A stretch of 64,000 nucleotides of DNA from Alnus glutinosa (GCF_958979055.1 NC_084893.1:29852987-29916986); one strand, 5' to 3'; positions 1 to 12,722 are shown, counted from the stretch's first letter. Notes: generated by a model not told the origin, from the sequence alone. Made by a program: numbers and translations.

Positions 1-522
1 CTGTTAAATTAAATCAGATTGGCGAGGGACTAAAGAAAATATAAAAACTAGCTAAAAAATAGTCCCGACTTTGTAACCATTACTAGTTTTTACCTTTCAG
101 ATTCTCTTCCTGTTATTTCCCCCTGTTTTTTTTTTTTTCGGTTTTGAGGATTTTCTTTGTGCATGATTACACTGAGTTTAATCATATCTCCGATGTGCAT
201 TCAGGCCATGGATTGTCTATATACATAATACCCATATGATGATAGAATAGCAGAGTACTGGTTTCTGATGTGCATATCTAAGCCCTCTATAGATTTGATA
301 GAGAACATAGCCAAGGAAAATCTTTTAGGGGTTCAATTGCAAGATATTGCTGACAATTTATTGCAATCTTTTGAAGGAAAATGAATAAACCACTAATTCT
401 CCGTTTGTTTGTTTGTTTGTTTTCTCTTTCTCAAAACGAAAACATTAACAAACATTATTACAATTCTTGCATCATTATCCAAAAGGTGAATGATAGTTTT
501 TACTTGATGTTGTTATGAGCAG

Positions 523-899
523 CTTGCCCAGTGAACTTCGAGTTCTTGAACTACACAATCATCACAAGCAAATGCAAAGGACCCCTGTACCCAGCCGATG
601 CCTGTTGTGGAGCATTTACGGAATTTGCGTGCCCTTATGCAGATGTTATAAATGATTTAACAAATGATTGTGCTTCAACCATGTTCAGCTACATTAACCT
701 CTATGGAAAATACCCACCTGGCCTTTTTTCCAGCGAGTGTAGGGGCGGGAAGGAGGGACTTGCGTGCCCTGCATCACCACCGTCGGTGTCAGCCAAATTA
801 GCCAATGACAGTACTGGTGGGACTCAGATCATGTGCTACCCATACCCACTGCAAATGCTCACAGCTGGCTCCTTGCTGCTATTGTTTAAGTTTTTATGA
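523..899 (+). CDS. LLG1: LORELEI-like GPI-anchored protein, 3' terminal exon (partial)
   Basis: Last exon of an LLG-family gene. These GPI-anchored proteins chaperone FERONIA-type receptor kinases to the plasma membrane and act with them as co-receptors for RALF peptides. The frame opens right after an AG at 521-522, so the exon reads A-C-P-V-N-F-E-F-L, and runs to TGA at 897-899. It has the family's eight-cysteine pattern (single C, C, a CC pair, then four more C) and the conserved stretch FSYINLYGKYPPGLF. The C-terminus is a hydrophobic Leu-rich tail (MLTAGSLLLLFKFL) as expected of a GPI-attachment signal. The signal-peptide exon is not seen in 1-520, which looks like intron, so it should lie left of the window. 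The choice of LLG1 over LLG2/3 rests on synteny with ARP8, recalled from Arabidopsis At5g56170-At5g56180. Confidence 0.9.
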
Positions 900-1700
900 A
901 TGCTCAAAAGTCAATTTTCCTACCTTTGTCCAATCATTAATATTTTTTCTTTTCTTTTTTTACCTTGTGAAGTCTAGATTTTTTTTGCACGCATTTAGGT
1001 TGTCGGCCATGTTTTCCTTTGTATAACCAAGGGATACTCAAGTTGATTTGTGTATCAATATTTAATTTGCTGCCCACAAGTGGTTGGGGGTTGTTAGGAC
1101 TTTGTTTTATCTTTGATTCTTGAGTTTATGTGCTACATAAATTAATTGAGGGGCTCAAAATTCCAATTATATATGCTCCTTTACAGATGAACTTGCACTG
1201 GTAAAGATATCTCCATTGTATCGAAAAATATCAAATCAGTACCGGTCAAGGTGCAGCCTAGTGGTTAAAAGACGGGCTTGGAATGTGCCAAGACTCGGAC
1301 GTCTTAAGATTGATTATGCACTAAATTAACACTTTTTTTTTTTATTTGTTAGGATTTTAAAGTTAAATTTGGACGGGAATGTTGAAATTGAAAATTTTTA
1401 AAGATTAATACACTAAATTAACACTTTTTAAAGTTTAAGAGTATTATTGTAAAAATAATAAAAAATCAAGAGTGATAATTGAAGTAAGTTTTCCTTTTAT
1501 ATATATATATCAAATGAGTGTGTAAGAAGATGTGGTGTGGGAGCAAGTTGGAATTATCATCCGGTGTGTGTGGCTACGGATAGCTGATGGTAAACAAGAC
1601 CAAAATTAGATATCTCAAATAAATGTATTATCGTATCGTATATTCATACTCATTTCCTACTACCGATTTAGAAGTATTTCTTCTTCTCAATCATATTCTC
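900..1700. other. Intergenic region between LLG and PPR genes
   Basis: LLG 3' UTR followed by the PPR promoter and 5' UTR. The DNA is AT-rich, and no other gene is seen. A stretch near 1245-1300 looks loosely tRNA-like (a possible box A in gcctagtggttaaaag), but I see no box B, so a SINE is not supported. A near-repeat of the phrase 'cactaaattaacacttttt' occurs at about 1319 and 1410. Confidence 0.5.
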
Positions 1701-3308
1701 ATGGCTTCTTCTCTGTCACCTCCAACCTTTCCCAAGCAGAAGTTACACATCCCAACACCAAAGACTACTGCTAAAATTCCAGCGCCTATTCACTTAATTC
1801 AATTGTGCCAGAGCTTTCAGGAAGTAAAACAATTGCATGCCCAGTTGGTTGTCTCAGGCCTCTTCGACCGCCCTCCAAATGCTGGGAGGCTCCTTGAGTC
1901 GTACGTTTCCATGTCACAAATCAACTTGGCCTTTTCAATCTTTGGGAGACTACGGCCTTCTCCTGATGTATTTGCCTACAACACAATGATCAGAGGCCTG
2001 ACAGTGGGTAAGTGTCCATATGATTCGCTCTTACTGTATAATAAACTCTTGGCAGATGGCGTAGCCCCTGACAATTACACTTACACCTTTGTCCTCAAGG
2101 CATGTTCCCATTTGGAAGCCCTCCCTGAAGGCAAACAAGTGCACGGCCGGATAGTTAAAGCCGGAATAGCACCCGATACCCACATTCATAGCTCGCTTAT
2201 ACGCATGTACACGGCTTCAGGCAGCATTGCTTGTGCAGAACGTGTTGTAGCAGAATTCCCAGTAGAGAACACGCTTGCTAAGAACTCTATGATATCTGGT
2301 TACCTCGGTCAGGGTCATGTGGAAAAGGCTCGAAGAATGTTTGATGCCATGGGAGCAAAAGATGCTGCATCTTGGAGTGCATTGGTCACAGGGTACACCA
2401 AGAATGGCATGTATTCAGAGGCATTGGCTGCCTTCCGGGAAATGATGGTTTCCAAAGTCCATCCAAATGAATCTACACTAGTGAGCTCATTGTCTGCCTG
2501 TGCTTGTTTGGGGGCACTGGATCAGGGAAGATGGATACATGCATATCTTGATAAAGCCGGGGTTAAGATTAGTGTTACTCTGGGTACTGCTCTTATTGAC
2601 ATGTATGCCAAGTGTGGCAGCATCAACTGTGGCTATCAAGTCTTTCGATATATGCCTCAAACTCAAAGAGATGTAGTAACATGGGGAGTCATCCTATCTG
2701 GTTTCGCCATGCATGGACAACCTGAAAAATGTTTTCAACTGTTTGATGAGATGGTTGCTGCCGGAATTCGTCCAAATGGGGTGATCTTTGTGGCTATATT
2801 ATCTGCTTGCTCCCATGCAGCTGGATATGTTGAACTCGGACATCACTATTTCAATCAAATGGTTCGTGATTTGGGGATTAGACCATCAATTGAGCATTAT
2901 GGATGCATGGTGGACCTCCTTGGCCGTGCAGGGCAGCTGTCGGAAGCAGAACAGCTCATTGCGTCCATGCCGGAAGTGCCTAATTCGATTATATGGGGTG
3001 CATTACTTGGCGCCTGCAAGACTTACAAGGACCTAAGGAGAGGAAATTGGGCATTCAGACACCTCATTGACCTTGAGCCAATGTCAGGCGACCGATACAA
3101 GCAAGCAGGGCTCATGTTGGCCAATGCCGGTGAAAAAGCTGACGCGATTAAGATTAGGGAATTCATCAAGGAAAATGACTTGAAGACAACATGTGGAACG
3201 AGCTCTGTTGAGGTAGATGGTGTCGTTCATGAGTTCACAGTAGGGAATATAGATCCTCGCAAGCTTAGAGAGATCAACAGATTATGGAAGGGGTTGATGG
3301 ATAGTTAG
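1701..3308 (+). CDS. Pentatricopeptide repeat protein, PLS class with E domain, intronless
   Basis: A 535-aa PPR protein from one uninterrupted exon, typical of plant PLS-class PPR genes. Such proteins bind organellar RNA; E-class members usually take part in C-to-U editing or RNA processing in chloroplasts or mitochondria. Repeats are seen from about residue 70 on, with diagnostic phrases such as VFAYNTMIRG, YTFVLKACS, ALIDMYAKCG, WGVILSGFAMHG and HYGCMVDLLGRAG. The C-terminus has an E motif (WGALLGACK followed by the LEP segment) and a partial E+ (SSVEVDGVVHEF) but no DYW deaminase, so editing would need a partner. I start at 1701 (MASSLSPP), which gives a Ser/Pro-rich, transit-peptide-like N-terminus; an in-frame ATG at 1623 would add 26 residues. 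It faces ARP8 tail to tail. The exact family member is not identified. Confidence 0.9.
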   Translation: MASSLSPPTFPKQKLHIPTPKTTAKIPAPIHLIQLCQSFQEVKQLHAQLVVSGLFDRPPNAGRLLESYVSMSQINLAFSIFGRLRPSPDVFAYNTMIRGLTVGKCPYDSLLLYNKLLADGVAPDNYTYTFVLKACSHLEALPEGKQVHGRIVKAGIAPDTHIHSSLIRMYTASGSIACAERVVAEFPVENTLAKNSMISGYLGQGHVEKARRMFDAMGAKDAASWSALVTGYTKNGMYSEALAAFREMMVSKVHPNESTLVSSLSACACLGALDQGRWIHAYLDKAGVKISVTLGTALIDMYAKCGSINCGYQVFRYMPQTQRDVVTWGVILSGFAMHGQPEKCFQLFDEMVAAGIRPNGVIFVAILSACSHAAGYVELGHHYFNQMVRDLGIRPSIEHYGCMVDLLGRAGQLSEAEQLIASMPEVPNSIIWGALLGACKTYKDLRRGNWAFRHLIDLEPMSGDRYKQAGLMLANAGEKADAIKIREFIKENDLKTTCGTSSVEVDGVVHEFTVGNIDPRKLREINRLWKGLMDS

Positions 3309-3942
3309 AGATGCCTAAATTGAAGATGGCACCTAGCTAGTTTAGCAATTGATTTCGCTTGGGACTCGGGGAGTCAAACCCGCCAACCAGTGCATCCAAA
3401 GGAAACAGCCGATTAGACGGAATTGAAACCGGAAAAGATGGCAGAAATAAAAAGCATCTGCCATGGATTGGCATGCAGTAGGAATGTTCCTTCCCTTGTA
3501 ATCAGAAGATTGCAAAACTCAGGCCATGAGTGTATTCAAGTCAAATATACATACACTGAGATTCCACTGTCAATTACATCAGCAGTTCCATAGGCTGGAC
3601 AACTTATTCACTTGTGGGATCAATTTTTCATACACATATAAGTTACAGTAAATGAATTCTTAGTGACGCTAACACTATGGCATTAAAAATAAATAGGCAA
3701 GGAAGTTCTTAAAAATATTGTTGCCTAAATTCTAAAACTGAATTTTCATAACAAGAATCCAAAGGTTCCCGAAAATATTGTTGCCTAAATTCTAAAACTG
3801 AATTTTTATAACGAGAATCCGAAGGTTCCCGATGCAGATTAGTGGGCTTCACCAGATGAGGTTGACATGCATTTCCATCAGAATGCCATTTGTCATACCA
3901 AGCCAGGTAATTTGGTGCTCGACCAAATTAGCACAAATCTTA
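3309..3942. other. Convergent 3' regions of PPR and ARP8
   Basis: Non-coding DNA between two genes that converge. It should hold the PPR 3' UTR on + and the ARP8 3' UTR on -. It contains the 60-bp tandem duplication listed separately. Confidence 0.55.
3712..3831. repeat. Two-copy 60-bp tandem repeat
   Basis: Units 3712-3771 and 3772-3831 are head to tail with about four differences. Both begin aaaatattgttgcctaaatt and end ggttcccg. The repeat lies about 110 bp past the ARP8 stop codon, so it is probably in the ARP8 3' UTR. Confidence 0.9.
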
Positions 3943-6900
3943 TCACCACATGAGGTTGAGTTTAGACTTCTGCCGGAACTGCTTCTTTGTCACACACCAT
4001 GGACCAGGGAAGTTGCTTAACTGTATTAACACAAAGGTGAAAACATACCAGAAAGAGATGAAGCAGGCATCAAATAACTTGGAACGATCGTACTTGACGT
4101 TCACAACAGTTGTATTTAGACAGTTCGCCAGAAACCATACGTAATTGAGCTTTAAGCCAGCCAGGTACAGATCAATGTTTTCAATTTATTGGATGGTAAA
4201 ATTGACACGACATGATGGATAGTAACAAAAGCAAATTTCAGTGCTCAAAGAATTAAAAGCAGCTTCAGGTAGCGAAGTAGCTTACATTGCTGACAAGCTT
4301 TGCTCCAAACCATGCAGTGTTCACACCATATGGAGGAGGAATGATTCTGATTCCATTAGATATGGATGACGGAAGAAGTCCATGCAATTCCTTCTCTAGC
4401 CTTTCTGAACCAAAATAATTTCAGGATCATATCCTCAACAATCAAATGTATCCCGTTCTATTACTTAATTGAGTATATGAGATAGAAATAGTTCCATTTC
4501 ATCTTTCAGACCTTTGTTACAAAAGAATAGAGTTCATATACCTGCCAGTCCTGGTAAACATGCAGTCCCACCTGACAAGACTACAGTCTTGAACCAAGCA
4601 TCATCACTTGTTAATTCTGCATCATGGCAGTGGTGCATGCAAAGTGCAACAGCCTGGTGCAAACCCATTGCACGCCTATACCAAGATGAATATGATAAAA
4701 TTAAACATACAAGGCAAAAATAATTCAAAAGAAATAAGATCGCAGGAGCCCAGATAGCATAACTAAAGAGACAGCACAGCGGACGGCAAGGGCAAGCATT
4801 GGACACAGAGAAGTGGTTGAGACACCTTTCTCTAAGTGTGATCAACCACTGCAAATAGTTAATAACCAAAAAGAATTGATTCTAGATGTATCAAGAAAGT
4901 AATGCTATATAAATTAAAGGATGCATTACATTTATTTACTCTAAACTATCATCCGAGTTACAAGGTCCCTCCTAATATTTAGAATTGAGCAATCCGCCCC
5001 CTAACTTTAGACATAAAAGTAAATAAACCCCACATTTAAAACTACCATTGAGTTTAACATTTTAACAATGTGTGCAAGCCACATGACTGTGATCCACCGA
5101 TGAGGCTGAGAACAATTGTATATTACAAGTTTATCCTTGGAATTACAATTTTGCCCCAGCCCACAGTCCCGCAACTACTCAACCTTATTGAGATTCCCCA
5201 ACTCCCCCCTCTCCACCTTCTTCCCCTTCTTCCCCTTCTTCTCCGGCTAATCAAACCCATGGAATACCTACTGTTCTTCTCTCTCTTTATTTGCACAAAC
5301 ATTAGCAAGTAGCAATAATTCTATTGACATTTACTATTTAACTAACTTAAGATAGTTTCCATTATATTGAAGTCACCTCTACCTTTCCAACAAATGTGCT
5401 AAAATCTAAATAGCATACCGCCATGGCCTTGTCAGATCCGGCATCCTCTGCAAGCTTTGCACCTTTGCTTCACCATCATCCTCCTTCAAACCCACTCCAA
5501 GTGCAACCTTGCTCACCAATTGTTTGTCAAGTCCTTTACTGTTAAAAAGCCCAATTGTCTTCCCTGCCATAACCACAATTTGGCATCCACACCAACTTCA
5601 CTGATTTTATAGCCATCAACCTCCAAATCCAAACCAATACTATTAATCTTTCCTCCTTCACCGTTGACAAAAAAATGAGTTAAAATTGGGGTTTGATATC
5701 AGATCAAACAAAAGATTTACACAAACAGGTACCCAAAAACCAAAACCCCCCGAAACTCAACTGTGGATCCAGAAGCATACTTCAAGAGCTTTAGGCAAGT
5801 GGGTATATTTTAGGTCCCCGTGGGTTTCAATGGTCAAAGAAGGATTAGCAAGTTAAGATAATGTACTTACACTCCTGCAATAAGTGGCTGGAATAAGATC
5901 TCTCCTGTTTGAAACCGCTCTTTCGAAAGGGTAAACCAATCCTCTCCCACAACTTCATATGATGCTTCTGTGTCTTTAGATACCTCAGCTTCATAATCAG
6001 CAGCAACATAACATAGCATCTGTATGTCCATTCAGACAGCAAAAAATCAGGCAAATTCAGTATGAAGTAGCATCGAATTAAAAAACCTAAAGAAAAAACC
6101 ATATAATCCACAAGAAATCTTTAATACTTTGGTATTTTTGAAACCCTACCCTTTAAAACCTCCAAACAATGAGGGACTTTAAACACTCGACCTTTAAGAC
6201 TTTCTATACTCGAGAACTTCCTAAATATAAAACCAAGAGATACTAAAAATTAGAAGCTACAATTTCATTGAAAAGAAAAAAGAAAGAGAGTGAATATTTA
6301 GTCCATAGACAGCTACAATTTCATTAAAAAAAAAAAAAAGCAAAGAAGAAAAGAAAAGATAAGAGACCAAATATTTAGTTCATAGACATTCTATTGTGAG
6401 GTAACTTGGCCTGCATTAGTAAGCGTCACATGATAATGGTAGGGCCTGTGGCAGAGTTGGTAGCAATGCAAATGGGTGATAGAAGTGGATATGACCATGT
6501 TAACTTGCTAAGATATTTTATCTGACTAGAAGAAACTTTAATTAATAGAATTTGTGACTCACAGGTACAAGTAAGAAACCAAGACTTCTAGGATCCGACC
6601 TCACCAAAAAGTTTTTCAAAAACCTAGTAATTAGGAATCCGAAGATTTGTCCTAGAACATGAAAAGGCAGACAAACACTGAGTTTTTGAAATCCATGCAT
6701 CCAACTCAAGGAAAAGAAAAGAAAAAAAGAACAGAATCAATGAGTCACAATTTTTGCAAAGATGTTTTGGAAAGCATACAATCCACATACAAAATGGCCT
6801 GAACCAAAGCAATCTGTCTAAGCTTTCATGAAGAGAGAATAAAAATAAGATAACCATCCACAAAGCACTACAGAAATACCTCTTTGAGTGTGCGAACAGT

Positions 6901-9880
6901 GTACAGTGATGTGAAATTAATATTGTTCCGCTGCATCTGCTCCCTGAGGAACCCTGTAAGTTTTAGTGCTCCCAGTCCCACAACTTCCACACCCACCTTG
7001 CGCATCACTTTACCATGCAAAACTGTAAAACACAACCGAATATGTAACCTGAAGTCCAATTGACTTCAATGCTAAGAAACAATAACCAAAAGAAGGTGAA
7101 AAGCTAACAAAAAAGAGAAAACAAAAATGGAAGTAGAAAAAAGGATTAGGTAAAGGATAGTGCGCACTACACAAACACTAAAGATCACATATTCCAGGCA
7201 AAGAGCTACAAGCAATTTAAGAGGGTAACATTGACAAATTATATTAACATAACGGAGAATACAAGGGAATCTACGCTTGAATTGCCTATTGAAGCCCACC
7301 ACTCCAGAATATTTCTATAAGATACTTCACAAATCACTCTCAATATCATGAAATCAATGAGATGAAAAATTAGGAAGGCTTACTTGGAACAACAGTTGTG
7401 GCTTGGAAACCAATGTTAACAACAATTCCTGAAGTTCGCTGTGCTGCATACAATGCTAATGTTGCCTACATTTATAGAAAAAAGATCATGGATAAGGCAA
7501 CATAGAGATCACAAGAAGAATAGTTGAATCTCTAAGTCTAACAGATAGAAGTAATCCAGATCCAATTCAGAAGACTCAGAAAAATACATACATGAAGCAT
7601 CCAAATTGTTATGTTAATTTGGAGTATTTGTATACGGTCACACTCATGCACCATGAAGACAAAAAAATTTGCATGAGTTGTGAATACAGACAACTGGTTT
7701 GCAAAAGCTCCCCCATTGTGGGAAATTCTACACAAAGACAATCTGGATAGCGAATCAAAGATCCAAACAACCAAAGCATTAGATTAGGCAGCTTAAAGTC
7801 TTTGAAAGAATGCTGTAGCAAATTACAAATAGAACTTTCCATGACGCCAATCCATCCTCAGAAATCAAATCGCATCTTAATTCTTAAGACAAGAAATGGT
7901 AGACTTGCAAATTGCAATGGGATGTTTCGAACCAATTTTTTATAATTAGAGTTTGTTGGGATATTTCTTATAGTTTTCTGAAAAGGATTTCAGAGGTGGC
8001 TCTTGAGAGAATGTTTGAACTTAATTCTTCATCTTTTCATTGTGGATTTCTAGCTGTGGTGCTTTGCCCATGGACATACACTTTCAAGTCAAACCCTGCA
8101 AATCTTAGTCTCTTGTATTCTTGTATTTTCTCTGTTTTATTTTCTAATTTTGTTTAATATGAGCGCAAATCTTTTTTTTTTTTTTGGCATAACTTGTTAT
8201 TTACATTATGGTGTACATAAGCACCGTAAAAAAAAAAATCTCTTTTTTTCTTTGCCTTTTGCTTTATTTAATTCTGATTCAAGATGGAGGTCCTTTTGCT
8301 CTTTACCACTGCCCACAGCACCGCTTTTCTTTAGATTTAGTGTTTAGGTTACATTAGTCAAGGATGGTTTCTTTTTCTCCTTGCCAATCTTATGGAAAGC
8401 TACAATTCATTTTCTAAGACATTTGCAATGATATATGTATTTTTACAAAAATATTTCTATGACATGGATCCTCTTGCCCTCCAAATTACTTAAGCCCTTT
8501 TCAATTTGATTTAGCTTCCAGTTTTAAGAAAGGCCCTGCCTGAATTTATTTAAGAAAAAAAGACTTCAATAGAAAACCTACCTGATTGATGGCACAAACA
8601 GCAGGGACATTCATGTCAAACAGAACTGCATGGATGGTTTCTTTGAGCTGCCGCCTCGATGCTTTGGCAGATTCAGTATCTGGAATAATGAGAGAGGAAA
8701 AAAAAATTCATGTTATACATACTGAAATATATCATGTATTATCACTTTTAGTTGCTTCAGGGCTATGACATCAGAATCAAAAGGTTTGGTTTCAAGTTTT
8801 TAGCACAGATAATAAGTGCAAGCAATGCAGGACAGAGTCCTTGGGTAAGTTACTAGATAGTAGCTGACCGTCATAATGGCAGAGTGGTAAGGATACAACA
8901 ACTGGCTGCATAGATGGTTTCACCTGCATCCTGTAAATAAGTACAGTCAACATCTTGAATGTATTACACACCAAGAAGTGGAAGAACTAACAGATTTGGG
9001 GCTTGTAAAATGTCACTATAACCAGTAAAAATATAGAAGCTCAAATTGCCATGGAAACAAGTTCCATATGTGCTTGTAAAAAGTTTGGCTGGAAAACCAT
9101 GGGGCATATCGTATTCATAATTTAGTGGTGGAGATTATTATTGAATTGATAAGAGTGAGAATTGCACATCGGCACACTTATATCTTTATTGCAAATGTAG
9201 GTTTAGTAATACATAACTTAATTGACCTGATTTGGAAAGAAGGTTCCATACAAAATTCGCCTGACTAACATTTGGAGGAAAAAAGAAAGAAAAAAAAAAA
9301 AAGGAAAAGAAACAAGATTACACCTGCTATAAATAGTTGCATAAAAATGTTGAAGTCTAGAGTACATCGGAGACTCAATGTTACCAAATTCCTGCACATG
9401 CGGATATAGCAAAAGAAAACCAACTTAGTAAAACCCATAGTGAAGGAGAGTCAGAAACACATCCAACAAGCGTGTGAGATTTCCCAAAATTTGCAAAATT
9501 TGTTTCTGGAATCTTCTAAACTTTCAGTGCTTCAATCACAACTGAAACCTTACCACAAATGTTGCTGGTTGCCCCGACGGACAAGCATACCTGCTCCAAC
9601 CAAACTTGCAATAACCAGAACCACCTGTTCATTAATATGTAAACAGAAAATGAGATATGCCTGTTCCTAAAGTTTCAGTGCTTCAATCGCGCGATTTTAA
9701 TTTACTCCCTCGGATTTTAAATTCAACTTTTAACTCCAAGTTTTTCACGTTTTTCGCTTCATTCCTTCCGTCAAAAACTGCTTATGTGGCATTAACCCTT
9801 TTTTTTTACTTATGTAGCAATGTAGCATTAACCCTGTTAATGCTACATAAGCAGTTTTGCCACGTTACATGACACATGTT

Positions 9881-9965
<85 letters not shown>

Positions 9966-11899
9966 ACACACACACACACACACACACTCTCTATTAAAAG
10001 AATACAAAATTTCGAAAAACAAAACAAAGGTGGTGACCGCACAAGCCACCGTGATTTGACGGTGGCCATGAATCCCCTCAATCGGGGGCGGCCGCATTAG
10101 CCACCCCCTCCTTGGGGGGTGACCGCAAAAGTTCCCATTGCTGGGGCAGCCGCCCCCCATTGCAGGGGTGAGCCTTCCCATCTGTTTTTTTTTTTTTCCT
10201 TTTTTTGGGATTTTGGTTTTTTTTTTTTTTTTTTTTTAATAAAATAAAGAAAAATTATTATTTTAACATGTGGCATGGCATAACTAATTGTGTGGCATTA
10301 ACGGGATTGCCCTAATCAGTTTTGGACCGTTAATGCCACCTAATCGGTTTTGGACAGAAAGAGTAAAGTGAAAAATATGAAACATCTAAGGAGCTAGTTA
10401 AAAGTCGAATTTAACAACCGAGGGAGTAAATTGAAATCGCGTGAAAAGTCAAAGGAGTTTTAACCAAATTTCCTAAATTTTTAATGAGCACTAAAAGGAT
10501 TAATAGCTTGACCTAATAAATGGCTGGTACCATTACAAATAATAAAAATGACTATTCTCTTAGACTGTAGAGCTCGATACAACCAACAAACAACATGTGG
10601 GTATACAAATCAACCATCCCCGCATAAAGGATAATGATTAACCAAAATGAAAAGTTTGCTTGAATTGGGCAGGGAAGCTGCCTCTGTTCTCAATTGTGAT
10701 AAAGCATAAGGAAGGACGTTAGAGATGCTCACCATCAATAATAACAGAACCGGCAACTTGTACTCGTTCACTATATATGCGCATGAAGGATAATTCCAGC
10801 GTCTGACTGGAGGATGTTCTGCAATTTCAATTCATTTTAGCAAGAAAGGACACTGACATTTCCATGACAGAATGGTTGAACAGTGTATAGGCTTTTCCAT
10901 TATCTGATATACCAAACATCACAGTTGATCTTGCTGTTCTTGAATTGCAATTTTTTCTCTCCACCCCCTGAACACTTAGCTATCATAAAGACCAAAATAA
11001 CGTAAACAATTCAAAATCTTTGATCTTTTATATACAATTAGTTTGTAAAACCATGAGATGTCGCTGCTGACTCTACCAAGATTATAAGTTTTAATCATAA
11101 ACTGCCCCGATTCAAACTTCTCTCAAAGATTGGCTAGAACCTAACCCACTTAATTGACTTTACCAAACCATCAAAACTCAAACTTATTGTTAGAATATAT
11201 TTAGAATATGTTCAGAATATTTTCTATAAATCGACTTACACAAGGAAACACAAATCGACCTAGAAAATATAAATTAATAATATTATATTCAGAATGTATT
11301 CTTTAATATATTCTAAAGAATATATTCTAAGACTTATCAATCATCAAAGAAGAAGAAGGTTTCGGAACGAACAAATATGAGAGAAAAAGCAAACTAACAA
11401 ATGAAAAGAGTCACATGTTTACATGTGTTAATAATTGGATCTTAGTATACCCACATGTTTTTCCAACAACATGATATCTATATAAAGCCGAATAATCCGA
11501 AACTCAAAGTGATTCAATTATATTTTCTCGGGAACCAAACAAAGCCAAAGCGAAATCGCAAACTCACAGAAAAGGATAAGTGGATTTCAAACTCGTCTCG
11601 GCGAAGAAAATGGAGTCCCAGGAGTCCTGTTGGTTCTGGAGGAAGAAAATCCAGAGGCGATTATCGGAGGCAAGCGAATACCAAGACTTGCACACCAGGC
11701 TCAGCTTCATAGCCTCCTTGGGCCCCAGCAGTCTCAGTATCTGGATCAGAATATCCGAAGGTATATGATCGAACGCCCCCAAGGACGAGGACGACGACGA
11801 CGACGACGACGACGAATCGACTAGGCGACGATTCGACGAGTCCGAGTTGGCGCACGACCTGTTCAACACCGATCCCCATACTTTCCTCAGCAACAGCAT
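3943..11899 (-). CDS. ARP8: Actin-related protein 8 (F-box plus actin-like domain), 12 exons
   Basis: Complete gene. Exons in coding order: 11899-11568, 10818-10733, 9624-9554, 9391-9324, 8930-8869, 8679-8582, 7465-7384, 7022-6880, 6019-5871, 4675-4542, 4404-4286, 4020-3943. All junctions are GT/AG and keep frame; the total of 1422 nt gives 473 aa, close to the Arabidopsis protein (about 471). The N-terminus MLLLRKVWGSV leads to a run of 11 Ser at residues 29-39, an F-box at about 46-85 (IPSDILIQILRLL, VCKSW), then a degenerate actin fold with IIDGGSGYCKFGW, EFGNIESP, VVVSLPLCH, GIVVNIGFQ, TVVLSGGTACLPGL and RVIPPPYG-like IRIIPPPYG. ARP8 is a plant-specific ARP; the F-box suggests an SCF ubiquitin-ligase role, and the Arabidopsis protein is reported to be nucleolar. 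The start is the ATG matching the conserved MLL N-terminus. It is divergent from WD40 copy A. Confidence 0.95.
5406..5570 (-). other. Unexplained short open frame inside ARP8 intron 9
   Basis: The - strand has a 54-codon frame from ATG at 5570-5568 to TAG at 5408-5406, beginning MAGKTIGLFNSKG and continuing with acidic and basic residues. The segment from about 5150 to 5660 is richer in C and G than the AT-rich intron around it. It could be a captured gene fragment, a degraded transposon or chance. I do not recognise a family, and it does not fit the ARP8 coding frame. Confidence 0.25.
9665..10475. mobile_element. Inverted-repeat element in ARP8 intron 2 (copy A)
   Basis: The two ends are inverted copies. 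The left arm reads ...cgcgattttaatttactccct at about 9689, and the right arm gives its complement at about 10420-10442, with further matches inward (aacttttaact; ggcattaac). The arms are over 100 bp and imperfect. The core holds a TA/GA/CA microsatellite and a GC-rich stretch with ggtggc motifs. No transposase frame is seen, so this is a non-autonomous MITE or fold-back element of unassigned superfamily. The same element sits at the same place in copy B, so it predates the duplication. Confidence 0.7.
9884..9992. repeat. Compound microsatellite (TA)n(GA)n(CA)n
   Basis: About 50 bp of TA, 28 bp of GA and 24 bp of CA in direct succession inside the intron 2 element. In copy B the same site (about 29307-29328) has only short TA and CA runs and no GA run. 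Confidence 0.95.
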
Positions 11900-12722
11900 C
11901 GCCGTAGTATTCAACGGTCTTGAGAGGAAACGTTACGGAGCAGCTCAGGTTATCCGTCGCTTTCCGTTTACTTTCGCCATTGAAAGCAAGCAGGCAAGTT
12001 GGACGCTTATATTTTCTGGGCTGAGAGACTATATGACAATATGCTGACGTAGTGGGGTTTAGGAGGCGACACGTGGATAATGCTGACGTCTGCCTGAATC
12101 GTTTTTCTGGGCACCGGAATGATTCTCTCTCTGTAAAGCCTATTCCTAGTATTCCATTACCTATAAATTTTTCTCAAATCCCTAAATATTGTTTTGAATT
12201 TAATTTTATTGATTCAGTATTTTTTACATTTATCATATCATAAATATTTGTACGTCAAAATTTTTAACAATTTAGTTTGTTTTTCTTTGGTACTCTCGAG
12301 TCTTCGTGGCTGCTCGGCCTCGTGATTCTCGTGGAGTGGCGAGTTAGGTTGGGGGAGTGGAATTTGGGGGTGCCTTCTGGCGCCACTCGTCAGTCGTCAC
12401 CAACTTCATTCAACTGTTTTTTATCAGCAAGAAGGGTAGGAGGATAATTTAAATGAATTCTCAAATTTTTATATCTAAAATAGTTCATTAAATTTTTTTA
12501 TTATTTTTACTAATGCTTTTTTAAATACATTTTTCGACTATTTATTTATTAATTTCTTATACTATTTAAATTTTTTCTTCTTATTTTTTTTTTAAAAAAA
12601 ATTATTTCTTTATTTTTAACCCAAACATCAAAGAAAATGAGGGAGGTATAAATAATAAAGAACAAGAGTTGGAGAGATAAAAATATAAAATGCTAATGCA
12701 TTGATGCAAATTACTTTTGGTT

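Noticed and set aside
1243-1310. tRNA-derived SINE
   Set aside because: A weak box A-like phrase is present, but there is no convincing box B, no tail and no target duplication.
4534-4869. Minus-strand open frame as a separate small gene
   Set aside because: Its conserved part (AMGLHQAVALCMHHC, TVVLSGGTACLPGL) is exon 10 of ARP8 read together with flanking intron.
9879-10181. Minus-strand frames with alternating Tyr-Ile and Ser-Leu runs
   Set aside because: These are translations of the TA/GA/CA microsatellite and the GC-rich core, not genes.
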